From: DASYML01 sp036399835
GTDB taxonomy: Bacteria > Acidobacteriota > Blastocatellia > Pyrinomonadales > Pyrinomonadaceae
Length of the DNA stretch: 34,778 nt
Assembly: GCA_036399835.1 (NCBI GenBank)
Contig: DASWMI010000160.1
Location: 1-34,778 of the forward strand
Direction of reading: 5' to 3'
Part shown: positions 1-7,182 of the stretch, one piece after another
How positions within the stretch are numbered: position 1 is the first letter of the stretch
Layout of the letters: every line of letters starts with the position of its first letter
Translations under genes and position numbers: made by a program
The notes under the pieces: generated by a model
Told to the model about the DNA's origin: nothing
Databases searched by the model: none
What the model saw: only the letters and a program-made list of their open reading frames with translations

Positions 1-319
1 AGGGAACCCTGGCGGGCTGAGCAGCTAAACTGGTCCGGCCCTTGTCCTGGTCCGGCGCGCCCCAGAGACCGTTGTTTAAGGTTGCGGTCGGCTGTGGCTG
101 CGCGGAGGCCGTGGCCGTCCGGCTTTTTGGTCCAGTGTCCGAAGGCTGCTGCCCGAAGCGAACTGTCTCTGCATACTCGGCCACGCCTTCGCCCAGACGA
201 TAACCGCAGAGACGACAAAAACGCATCTCGCGCGGCATCTCTGCGCGACAACCCGGGCAAATATTAAAAGCCGGAGCATGACCCGAAGCTGGCTCAACTG
301 GCTCTTGCTCAAATGACAT
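1..319 (-). CDS. Zinc-ribbon protein, 3' part cut by the window edge
   Basis: An open frame with no stop runs from an ATG at 317-319 leftwards off the window, giving at least 106 residues. The protein starts MSFEQEPVEPASGHAPAF and then shows two Cys pairs about 18 residues apart, CPGC and CRLCG, typical of a small N-terminal zinc-ribbon that binds one Zn. After the ribbon the sequence becomes rich in Gln, Pro, Thr and Ser, like a flexible linker, so a further domain is probably lost beyond the edge. A purine-rich AAAGAGAGA stretch precedes the ATG and may be the ribosome site. The function of the whole protein cannot be told from this piece. The Cys pattern makes coding very likely. Confidence 0.75.
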   Translation of the reverse strand, partial: MSFEQEPVEPASGHAPAFNICPGCRAEMPREMRFCRLCGYRLGEGVAEYAETVRFGQQPSDTGPKSRTATASAQPQPTATLNNGLWGAPDQDKGRTSLAAQPARVP

Positions 320-602
320 ACGGTCTCTCTTTTTTGAATTAAAAGCGGTTTCTTTGATTGAACTAAAAGCGAGTGCGCCTTTGTGATTTCCCAGTGCTGT
401 TATACGTCAGGTGTCGCCCTGTGGTTGCATCTTGTTCGTACACGGCTCGCACATTTGCGCCATTCGCTGTAAGCTGTATAACACCTACTCGTCAATAGTT
501 TAAGCGGCTTCGGCTGGATACCGCGGGCAGGCACCCACGGCGCGGCACGACTTGTGCCTGAACAAACCCAAGCTTTGACAAGCTGGAAAGCAGGTAATAT
601 TT

Positions 603-848
603 GTGGAAGTTACTAAAGCACTCGCGGCACTGAGACCCTTGTACGGTAAGGATAACGTAGAGATCGTGACGCAGGACGGGAGCCGTCTGCGCGGACTCGT
701 CCGCAGTATGAAGACGACGCAGGCCCTGACCACGCCCACACTCAAGCTGGAACGCGCCGACGGCGAGATCGTGAAGATACCCTTTACCTCTATCGTCGAA
801 ATCATAGACCACAACGAAAACAACGCGACCGACGCCGCCAACGGATAA
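603..848 (+). CDS. Small conserved-looking protein, possible Sm-like beta-barrel
   Basis: This is an 81-residue protein from a GTG start. An in-frame stop at 576-578 rules out a longer form, and no ATG lies near. The middle alternates hydrophobic and charged residues around VEIVTQDGSRLRGLV and DGEIVKIPFTSIVEIID. That pattern of short strands with two DG turns resembles Sm-like or SH3-like small barrels. The assignment is inference from pattern only; I do not recognise a named family. It has no signal peptide or membrane segment. It stands alone, facing the UPF0158 gene, with a perfect hairpin between them. Function unknown. Confidence 0.6.
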   Translation: MEVTKALAALRPLYGKDNVEIVTQDGSRLRGLVRSMKTTQALTTPTLKLERADGEIVKIPFTSIVEIIDHNENNATDAANG

Positions 849-895
849 AGATAAAATCCGGAAGCGGCAGCGCAAAGAGCTATGAAGAAAAAGCT

Positions 896-938
896 ATCGG
901 CGCATCGAATCATTGTTTGAATGATTCGATGCGCCGAT
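896..938. terminator. Perfect 19-bp hairpin between convergent genes
   Basis: Arms 896-914 and 920-938 are exact reverse complements around a 5-nt loop. On the minus strand the hairpin is followed by AGCTTTTTC, so it looks like a rho-independent terminator for the UPF0158 gene. On the plus strand no T-run follows, but it could still stop transcripts from the 603-848 gene. Confidence 0.75.
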
Positions 939-992
939 TAATCAATGAGTCAAGCCTTGCGTCAATCCTTTTAGTTCACACGCTGCACGAGT

Positions 993-1463
993 TCAGCTTT
1001 GCTCTTCGGCTCTTCCCTCCAGCCACGTATCAATAAACTCTACGATCTTCTCATCACGAAAAGCGAACCAGCGCTCGCGCTCCTCCTCCGGCGCATCCAG
1101 CAGAGCATCTCGAAAGGCTTTGAAGCAATCATCGTCGCAAGCGCGCAAAGTCTGTTGCAGCCTCTGGCGGAGCAAATCGTCGGCGACTGTGGCCGTAAAC
1201 TCCTGCATCCAGCGAAAGGCCGCTTCAGATGCGATTGAGGGAATCAGCTCATAGCGCTCAGGCTCTGCGCGGACCAGCTCTGCCAGATGCCTGTTGTCGA
1301 GCGCGATTTCGTCTAGCGCTTCCAGCTCCGTTTCATCTTCACTGAGAGGCCCGACGATGGTCAGCACGTCGCCCGTGCGCAGGTCCAGAAAGTTCTGGAC
1401 CTCCGGTAGCTCCGTCTCTATGGCTGCGATTAAAGCCTCGCGGTCTATCTCTTCACTTTTCAT
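993..1463 (-). CDS. UPF0158 family protein
   Basis: This is a 156-residue acidic soluble protein. The frame is open up to 1526, but the first 21 residues of the longest form are Arg/Cys-rich and unlike the family, so I place the start at the ATG 1461-1463 (MKSEEIDREAL). The sequence has the UPF0158 layout: an N-terminal part with a DLRTGDV segment, a central ERYELIPSI segment, and a C-terminal RWFAFRDEKIVEFIDTWL ending. The family is uncharacterised. Proteins of about 140-160 residues are usual, so this looks complete. It is monocistronic, with a hairpin terminator just downstream at 896-938. The biochemical role is unknown. Confidence 0.75.
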   Translation of the reverse strand: MKSEEIDREALIAAIETELPEVQNFLDLRTGDVLTIVGPLSEDETELEALDEIALDNRHLAELVRAEPERYELIPSIASEAAFRWMQEFTATVADDLLRQRLQQTLRACDDDCFKAFRDALLDAPEEERERWFAFRDEKIVEFIDTWLEGRAEEQS

Positions 1464-1700
1464 CTTCACACAAACAAAGCGGCCCGCGCATAACACACTC
1501 TCGCACGCGCGCCTGCGGCCCGACAAGATTTTTTCTCAGAAGAGCTTCAGGCTCTAGATTCTATCGCGTAGAGGCTCTTTTGTCTTGGACTCGCCGACAG
1601 GTTTTGACGGTTTTCCCGTTCGCCTTCCGCTCTTGTTCGCTGTATAGTACTGCTGCTTGTCAAGAGATTTTCCGCAAAGGGCGGGGTTTTAAATCGAGAG

Positions 1701-2324
1701 ATGATGATGATAGAGGAGTTTGGAGCGCGTGTGGCGAGTGTCTGGGCCGGGCTGCGCCCGACGACGCGTCACCTGGTCGAGCGCGCCTTGCAGTCGTCCG
1801 GCACACCTGCCCCGACACAGACGGGGCGCAGACGTTCGCCCTATGACGCACGCGCCGACTGGGAGTTGAGCCGCTTGCTGGCTGCGCTCGACGAGCGCGC
1901 GCGTGAGGCGGGCGTTTCGCTGAGCGAGGTTCAGGCGGGCGAGTTGCGCCGGATGGCGGACACTTGCGCTGTCGTGCTGGAAAATCAGACGCAATCGGCG
2001 GAGGTCTTCGCGCAGCTCGTGCGGCGCGCACATGCTCAAAGGGATTACGCGCGGATAGATGTCCTGGCGGATGCGCTCGCCTCGCGATTTGCGCCGACTG
2101 AAGTCTGCGAGCTGGCTCGCTCAGCGAATCCAATCGTCCGCGCGCTCGCCCTTGAGACGCTTGCGCAATCGCCGACCAGCGTGCTCATAGGGCTGCTGGT
2201 TGACCCTGTTGATTCCGAGATCGCACGCGATGCGCTCGAATGCCAGGCCGCAGACTACGGCTCTGAGCAGGCCCGGCAGATTGTCAGCGCACTGGACCAG
2301 GCCGATACAGAAGAAGACATCTGA
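1701..2324 (+). CDS. Hypothetical alpha-helical soluble protein
   Basis: This is a 207-residue Ala/Leu/Arg-rich protein, unrecognised. Three ATG codons stand in a row (1701, 1704, 1707). A GAGAG purine patch just ahead suits the third best, but the difference is two residues. The pattern suggests two halves: helices to about residue 110, then repeated helix pairs (FAPTEVCELARSANPIVRAL, SPTSVLIGLLVDPVDSEIA) that resemble HEAT-like units. There are no Cys motifs, signal peptide or membrane segments, and the tail is acidic (DTEEDI). It converges with ispH across a long hairpin. Function unknown; a protein-binding scaffold is only a guess. Confidence 0.6.
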   Translation: MMMIEEFGARVASVWAGLRPTTRHLVERALQSSGTPAPTQTGRRRSPYDARADWELSRLLAALDERAREAGVSLSEVQAGELRRMADTCAVVLENQTQSAEVFAQLVRRAHAQRDYARIDVLADALASRFAPTEVCELARSANPIVRALALETLAQSPTSVLIGLLVDPVDSEIARDALECQAADYGSEQARQIVSALDQADTEEDI

Positions 2325-2340
2325 AACTCGTTCAAAGTAA

Positions 2341-2393
2341 AAGATGAGGATAATAATAAAGGGTAGCCTTAACGGGCTACCCTTTATCATCTT
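2341..2393. terminator. Nested hairpin terminator between convergent genes
   Basis: The inner stem 2356-2368 pairs exactly with 2375-2387 (13 bp, 6-nt loop). An outer stem pairs 2341-2347 with 2387-2393, sharing base 2387 with the inner arm and leaving an 8-nt bulge on the left. On the minus strand the hairpin is followed by TTATTATTA, so it should end the ispH transcript. It probably also serves the 1701-2324 gene on the other strand. Confidence 0.75.
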
Positions 2394-2418
2394 CGACAAG
2401 ATGGCGTTTGGCGGTCTG

Positions 2419-3282
2419 TCAGGCAAATGCCTGCGCTCGCTCACGGTCGATGGCGCGCAGCTTTTCGACCACCTGGTCTATCAGCCACTTCGGCGTGGAA
2501 GCTCCTGCTGTGACGCCTACGCGCTCGACGCCCGCGAGGTCCTGCGCATTTATCTCCTGCGGCGTCTCAATCAGAAAGCTCTTCTCGCATTGCTCCTGGC
2601 AGACGGCGAGCAGCTTGACGCTGTTTGACGAATGTCGCCCGCCGATGACGTAGAAGGCATCAACTTCTCCGGCGAGTGCGCGCGCGGCATCCTGCCTGTC
2701 GCGTGTCGCCGAGCAGATCGTGTTGACCACCTGCGGCTCTGTATCGGCTTTGGCGCGAACCGCTTCGGCGGCTTCCTGAAAGGTCTTGAGCTTGAGCGTC
2801 GTCTGCGAGACGACGAGCGGCGCGTGGAGCATCGGCAGAGCCGCAACTTCGCTCGCGTCTCGCACGACATAGGTGTTCTGCGGCGCGTAGCCGACGACGC
2901 CGATCATCTCAGGGTGATCCGGATTGCCGACGACGACCACATCTCTGCCCTGCGCGGCGGCGCGCTCGGCCAGCTTTTGGACTTTGGTGACAAAGGGGCA
3001 GGTCGCATCAATGACGCGGGCGGCTCGCTCTTCCAGTTCGCGCTGGACCAGCGGCGTGACGCCGTGCGCGCGTATGACTGCGGTCACATCGGAAGTCGCT
3101 TCGAGGGGCGCGTTAATCGTACTGACGCCCTCGGCTTCGAGCCGAGACATCTCCTGCGAGTTATGTATCAGCGCGCCCAGACTGCGCACGGTGTCGCCTT
3201 CCGCCAGCGCACCCTCGACCATCTCGACGGCACGCTCGACGCCGAAACAGAATCCGTATTCGTCAGCTAAAAGAATCTCCAT
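2419..3282 (-). CDS. ispH: 4-hydroxy-3-methylbut-2-enyl diphosphate reductase (IspH/LytB)
   Basis: The last enzyme of the MEP isoprenoid pathway reduces HMBPP to IPP and DMAPP at a [4Fe-4S] cluster in the cytoplasm. The 287-residue protein has the three cluster cysteines: C12 in GFCFGV, C95 in DATCPFV and C190 in NTICSATRDRQ. Substrate-binding histidines lie in LIHN (H40), RAHGV (H73) and PDHPE (H123). The SQTTL segment near 159 is also conserved. Length is normal to slightly short. It follows a small gene (3313-3588) by 30 bp and probably shares its transcript, which ends at the hairpin 2341-2393. The MEP pathway is consistent with a typical bacterium. Confidence 0.97.
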   Translation of the reverse strand: MEILLADEYGFCFGVERAVEMVEGALAEGDTVRSLGALIHNSQEMSRLEAEGVSTINAPLEATSDVTAVIRAHGVTPLVQRELEERAARVIDATCPFVTKVQKLAERAAAQGRDVVVVGNPDHPEMIGVVGYAPQNTYVVRDASEVAALPMLHAPLVVSQTTLKLKTFQEAAEAVRAKADTEPQVVNTICSATRDRQDAARALAGEVDAFYVIGGRHSSNSVKLLAVCQEQCEKSFLIETPQEINAQDLAGVERVGVTAGASTPKWLIDQVVEKLRAIDRERAQAFA

Positions 3283-3312
3283 GATCGCTTTCTTATCAAT
3301 GAGTCTGACAAC

Positions 3313-3588
3313 TCAGATGCCGCTGCCCGCGCTCGCACGCGCCTGTCTCTGGCGTGCGGCTTCGCGCCACTCTTCGCGCAAACGGTCGCTCCCCTCCAGA
3401 CGCTCATCTATCCAGTTCAGCTCTTTATCAACAAAGCAGCGCACGCCGCTCCAAAAATTCTTTTCCAGCTCGCCGAGCCTGTGCGCGACATCGCGCGGCA
3501 GCACGGCGTAGGTCGCATCGTTGATATAACGCACGGCATCACATAGGGGATTACCCGTGTCGTACCGCGATTTAGTAGCATCCGGCAT
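3313..3588 (-). CDS. Small hypothetical protein upstream of ispH
   Basis: This is a 91-residue soluble protein, starting MPDATKSRYDTGNPLCDAVRY, rich in charged residues and predicted mostly helical. It ends in an Ala/Arg-rich tail. A GGAG-type ribosome site (CGGAGATTTG) stands about 12 nt before the ATG. Only 30 bp separate its stop from the ispH start, so the two are likely co-transcribed. No known motif is visible. The position suggests, but does not show, a link to isoprenoid metabolism. Function unknown. Confidence 0.65.
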   Translation of the reverse strand: MPDATKSRYDTGNPLCDAVRYINDATYAVLPRDVAHRLGELEKNFWSGVRCFVDKELNWIDERLEGSDRLREEWREAARQRQARASAGSGI

Positions 3589-3802
3589 GATAAATCAAAT
3601 CTCCGTTGGCGAGAGCACAGGCGCTCGGGCGGCCAGTGGTCTCGCATAATTTATTCTAACACAGAGCCGCGACGGAAGCCCTCGCAGAGCAATCGGGCAG
3701 CCCTTTCAGCTTCTCGAATAATTTACGACCCTGAGCAGCCGTTGGTTGCAATTCTCTTAAACGAGAGATGAGAGAAGCGCAAAATTAAAGTACAGGAGCG
3801 GG

Positions 3803-4399
3803 TTATCTAACTACCCTGAGGCGTGTCACGGGATGAAGTTCCCAGGAGGTCGCGCGCCAGTTTCCCTTGCGTCCCGGCGCGATGTTCTCAGACTCTTCGG
3901 CGTGCTCTGTGTCAAAGAGCAGCCAGCCTTCAAAAGAGCACCAGTGGCCCGTCAACTCGCGTTTAAGCGCGAGTGTGGACCAATCCAAGCCCTGCTGCCT
4001 GGCCCACTCCCTGAGACGCGGCGTGACCTCCAGGACCATTCGCTCGCGCGGCGGCGCATCGGGTCTCAGCGCGACATCTATGTGCGTGTCGCGCCTGGTG
4101 AGCGAAAAGCAGTTGGCGGCCTCGATGGCTCCATCACCGACCGCGACCACGTAGCCTTCTATGGTCGCCGCCTTCAAAGCGGGCCAGCGCGCACGGTCTT
4201 CACCGGATTGGAGGAGAGCCGCGAGCGTCACACGCCTGTCAAAGTCCTCTTCTTTCGGCGGCGCGTCGCGGTTCTTGAGCCGGACCAGCGCGCGTTTTGC
4301 AGGAGTGATGGCGCATCCCGGCTGCGGGCAATGGGCTTGCGCGAAAAGAAGCGCGGCGAGCGGCAAGAGCGACAGGCTGATAAGCTTTAAACGCCTCAA
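3803..4399 (-). CDS. Secreted protein of unknown function
   Basis: This is a 198-residue protein. Residues 1-22 (MRRLKLISLSLLPLAALLFAQA) form a classic signal peptide with an AQA-type cleavage site, so the mature protein is exported. Two Cys follow close together (HCPQPGC). The C-terminal third contains a striking Trp/His pattern: GHWCSFEGWLLFDTEH, then NWRATSWELHPVTRLRV. I have seen similar W-E-x-HP-V/I-T endings in uncharacterised secreted proteins but cannot name the family. A central part EGYVVAVGDGAIEAANCFS suggests a beta-rich fold. It lies 98 bp downstream of mltF on the same strand. No catalytic role can be assigned. Confidence 0.7.
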   Translation of the reverse strand: MRRLKLISLSLLPLAALLFAQAHCPQPGCAITPAKRALVRLKNRDAPPKEEDFDRRVTLAALLQSGEDRARWPALKAATIEGYVVAVGDGAIEAANCFSLTRRDTHIDVALRPDAPPRERMVLEVTPRLREWARQQGLDWSTLALKRELTGHWCSFEGWLLFDTEHAEESENIAPGRKGNWRATSWELHPVTRLRVVR

Positions 4400-4497
4400 C
4401 TCAATTATCTCTCGCCCTCTGCGCGAGCTGTGGACCAGAATAAAAATCTCCTTGATGGGAACTTAGCCCTCTCGGAATAGTCTTGCGGACCGTGCGT

Positions 4498-6048
4498 TTA
4501 TGAGAATCTTGCAGGACGACGCAGGGCGACGACAAACTGCTTGTAGCGGCCATAACGCTCAAGGATAAAGCTGACGTAATTGACCGGCTCGATGCCTCTG
4601 CAAAACCCGAACTTGACGACGGGGTCTGTGGAATATTGCTGCGTTGATTTTTGCAGCAGCCAGTAGGAGACATCCTCCCAGAGCTGTGGATTGCCGCCAT
4701 ACTTTTCCGTCAGACGCTGCGCATCGTCCACGTGTCCCGCGCCGCAGTTGTAAGAGGCCAGGATAAACTTGAGTCGCTCCGTTTCGTCAGGGATGCGCTC
4801 CTGCCAGTAGTCGCCCAGCCATTGGAGGAACTTGACAGCTCCCCTCACGTTATCTTCAGGGTCGAGCGAGTTTTGTACGCCGAACTGCTTGGCCGTCCTC
4901 GGCATCAACTGCAATAGCCCCGTCGCTCCCATCCACGAACGCGCCTCAGGCTTAAAGCGCGACTCCTGGTAAGCCTGGGCCGCGAGCAGCCGCCAGTCCC
5001 AGTTCAGCTCGCCCGCGTAACGTTTCAAGAGGTCGTCATACGCGCAGAGCTTGCCCGTTGATGAAGTCAGAAACTCGCTCGTCGCGTGTTCCAGATAGGT
5101 GCGACGATCAATGAAATATTTTTTATAGAGCCTGTCAAAGATAGTTCCGTTCTTTTTCTCCGCGATCCAATTATTCAGTTCATTCAATAGCTCGGGTGAA
5201 TTTTTCCTGACGGCCCAGGTCACGCTGTGCGTCTGGCCCAGTATCGGACGCACCTTGAGATTCTTAAACTCTGCCTCTTTGAGGTCGGCCAGATTACTCT
5301 GCATGACCGTGAACTGAATCTCGCCGCGCGCGACCTTCTGGGCCAGAGCCTCATCCTGAATTTTTCCTCCCAGCTCGACCACGCGTATCTCGCCTGAGAT
5401 GTCGTCGGACAGCTCGACCAAAGTCCTGCGGTACGGAGACTTTTCCGGCATAGTCACTGTCTGATTTGCCAGTTGCGCGGGCTTCGTAATCAGCCGCGCC
5501 TGGATGTCTATCTCGGGCGACTCGCTGGCTGGGCCGGATTCCAGGGCCTTGCTCGCGCCTTTCGTCTGCTTGGCCGTGTCCGGCGCTTCGGCCTGCTGGA
5601 CCAGAACAGGTTCGGTGCGATAGAGCGCGCGCGAGAATGAGACGTTTGTCTCGTCCTCCGGCGTCGGCACGAGCCGTCCGGCGGCAATGTCGCCCTCGCC
5701 GCTGTTGAGCAAGGAATAGATGCTCTTGATGTCGGTCACGACGACCATCTTGAGGTCCAGTTCGTGCTCTCTGGCAAACGTCTGAAGCAGCTCGTACTCG
5801 TAACCGAGAGGCTCTCCGCGATAGATGAAATAGCTGGTGGAATTGTAAGGGGCGAGGACCGTCAGCGTGCCGCGCTCTTTAATCTCCTTGAGGTCGCGCG
5901 CGATGGGTTGGACCATCGGGACGCCGGACCTGCGATCAATCTGGTCCAGGGCTTCGAGTGTCCTGGACCGGTGGCGCTTGCAGGCTGGTAAAAGAGAGAA
6001 AAGAAGCGTGGATAAAATGAACGCAGCTAATCCGGGCCGGGTTTTCAT
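4498..6048 (-). CDS. mltF: Membrane-bound lytic murein transglycosylase F (MltF-like)
   Basis: Two-domain peptidoglycan-cleaving lipoprotein of 516 residues, close to the 518 of E. coli MltF. Residues 1-23 form a lipoprotein signal ending in LLPAC, with C23 the likely lipidated residue. Residues about 55-325 are a periplasmic solute-binding (SBP_bac_3) domain, seen in GTLTVLAPYNSTSY and GYEYELLQTFA; a Ser/Glu-rich insert lies near 160-185. Residues about 345-480 are the SLT lysozyme-like domain: AAQAYQESRF with catalytic E362, then MGATGLLQLMPRTA and ILASYNCGAGHV. The enzyme cuts MurNAc-GlcNAc bonds to leave 1,6-anhydroMurNAc. The domain order fits MltF rather than Slt70 or MltC. Confidence 0.92.
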   Translation of the reverse strand: MKTRPGLAAFILSTLLFSLLPACKRHRSRTLEALDQIDRRSGVPMVQPIARDLKEIKERGTLTVLAPYNSTSYFIYRGEPLGYEYELLQTFAREHELDLKMVVVTDIKSIYSLLNSGEGDIAAGRLVPTPEDETNVSFSRALYRTEPVLVQQAEAPDTAKQTKGASKALESGPASESPEIDIQARLITKPAQLANQTVTMPEKSPYRRTLVELSDDISGEIRVVELGGKIQDEALAQKVARGEIQFTVMQSNLADLKEAEFKNLKVRPILGQTHSVTWAVRKNSPELLNELNNWIAEKKNGTIFDRLYKKYFIDRRTYLEHATSEFLTSSTGKLCAYDDLLKRYAGELNWDWRLLAAQAYQESRFKPEARSWMGATGLLQLMPRTAKQFGVQNSLDPEDNVRGAVKFLQWLGDYWQERIPDETERLKFILASYNCGAGHVDDAQRLTEKYGGNPQLWEDVSYWLLQKSTQQYSTDPVVKFGFCRGIEPVNYVSFILERYGRYKQFVVALRRPARFS

Positions 6049-6197
6049 AATCTGCTGATGGCAACCCCCTTCACTCTTGAGAAGTAATCACGAACTGTTC
6101 GCAAAGACCATTATCAGTGGCCGGACCTTGGGGGTTTAAGTTAGGCTATCTCGCTATCATATCAATTTGCCCCGCTTTGCTGGAATAGTAAAGTTTA

Positions 6198-6302
6198 AAA
6201 ACAGCCACCGCAGGCACAGAGAATAAGACAGTCAAGATGTGTTGAGAAAGTCTTAGCACACTCTGTTTTATCTTATCTGTGCCTCCGCGTCTCTGTGGCT
6301 GA
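6198..6302. repeat. Imperfect inverted repeat element between SGNH hydrolase and mltF
   Basis: The left arm near 6201-6230 (CAGCCACCGCAGGCACAGAG) and right arm near 6270-6302 (its complement with a few extra bases, reading TCTGTGCCTCCGCG then TCTCTGTGGCTG) can fold into a long hairpin. The 62-residue frame across it on the minus strand has no coding features. The wording resembles CTCTGTG-type dispersed intergenic words of other genomes (from memory, not searched). The rest of the gap 6049-6352 shows no gene. Confidence 0.6.
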
Positions 6303-6352
6303 TGTTCCGCTTTTGAAATGCTCTCTAAATTCAAACCTGGGATGGCGCGTCA

Positions 6353-7105
6353 TCAATCGCTGATGGCAGCCTTGACTGTGGGCCACATCGTCTTGGCCCA
6401 GTATTCATAGCCGACATCCGAGGGATGAAAGCCGTCGGCGGAGAAGAACTCCGGATGAGCGGAAATCAGCTCGTCCGTCTCGTCGTATGCATCAACAAGG
6501 TGCAGGTCGTGCCGCCCGGCTATCTCTTTAATCTTTCTGTTGAAGGCGATGACCCTTTCGTGCGCGGCGGGGCGCAGGTAAGGCGGGATGGCAGGCGCGA
6601 GCGAGACATCCGGCAGGGTTGTGACGACGATGGGCGCGCTCGTTCCTGCTTTCAAGCGGCTGACAATCTCTTCATAGTTGCTCGCAAATTTTTCGACCGT
6701 CAAGCCGTGACCGATGTCGTTGATGCCTATGGCGAGCGTGATGATTGTCGGGCGCGCGGCGATGCTTGGGCCAACCTGTTCTCTCAGCACGTCGGCTGTC
6801 GTCGAGCCGCTGACGCAGAAATTCTTCAAGCTCGAATGCGGGCGCTCGCGCTCTATGCGCTTGAAGAGACGCGCCACGTACCCGCCCTCTTTCGCTCCCA
6901 CGCCGACGCCCGTCGAATCTCCGAGCGCAGCATAGACGACCCTCGACTGCTGCTCATTCTTCATCGTAGCCTTTGACCCCTTGCCCTGTTGAGAACTATT
7001 TTTCTGAGAGAAACCGGAAGAGACGTACATCGCGCACGCCAGCGCCAGCCCGCCAATCACGAGCAGCGCCCATGCGCCCCTCTTGTTTAAAAAATTCACT
7101 GCCAT
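6353..7105 (-). CDS. Membrane-anchored SGNH/GDSL hydrolase
   Basis: A 250-residue protein from the ATG 7103-7105. The longer open frame upstream is Arg-rich and overlaps the helicase gene, so I reject it. Residues 8-31 form a membrane anchor or uncleaved signal, placing the enzyme outside the inner membrane. The SGNH blocks are all present: block I LGDSTGVGVG with nucleophile S64, block II Gly near 98 (VSGSTTADVL), block III GIND with N127, and block V DGFHPSD with D222 and H225. Such enzymes are esterases, lipases or acyl-thioesterases; the substrate cannot be read here. No strong ribosome site precedes the ATG. It lies 77 bp downstream of the split helicase. Confidence 0.85.
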   Translation of the reverse strand: MAVNFLNKRGAWALLVIGGLALACAMYVSSGFSQKNSSQQGKGSKATMKNEQQSRVVYAALGDSTGVGVGAKEGGYVARLFKRIERERPHSSLKNFCVSGSTTADVLREQVGPSIAARPTIITLAIGINDIGHGLTVEKFASNYEEIVSRLKAGTSAPIVVTTLPDVSLAPAIPPYLRPAAHERVIAFNRKIKEIAGRHDLHLVDAYDETDELISAHPEFFSADGFHPSDVGYEYWAKTMWPTVKAAISD

Positions 7106-7182
7106 TGCGACAAACGATAAAGTTCTATCAATCAATGGACCAATAGCTTTTCCTTCATCGTTGCTGGCTCGTCCTTTCCCTG

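Noticed and set aside
500..913. 137-residue minus-strand frame with a hydrophobic start
   Set aside because: It is antisense to the 603-848 gene and runs through the terminator hairpin; the apparent hydrophobic segment comes from the complement of Lys/Glu codons.
6146..6334. 62-residue minus-strand frame
   Set aside because: It lies over the inverted repeat 6198-6302 and reads like repeat-derived sequence with no protein features.
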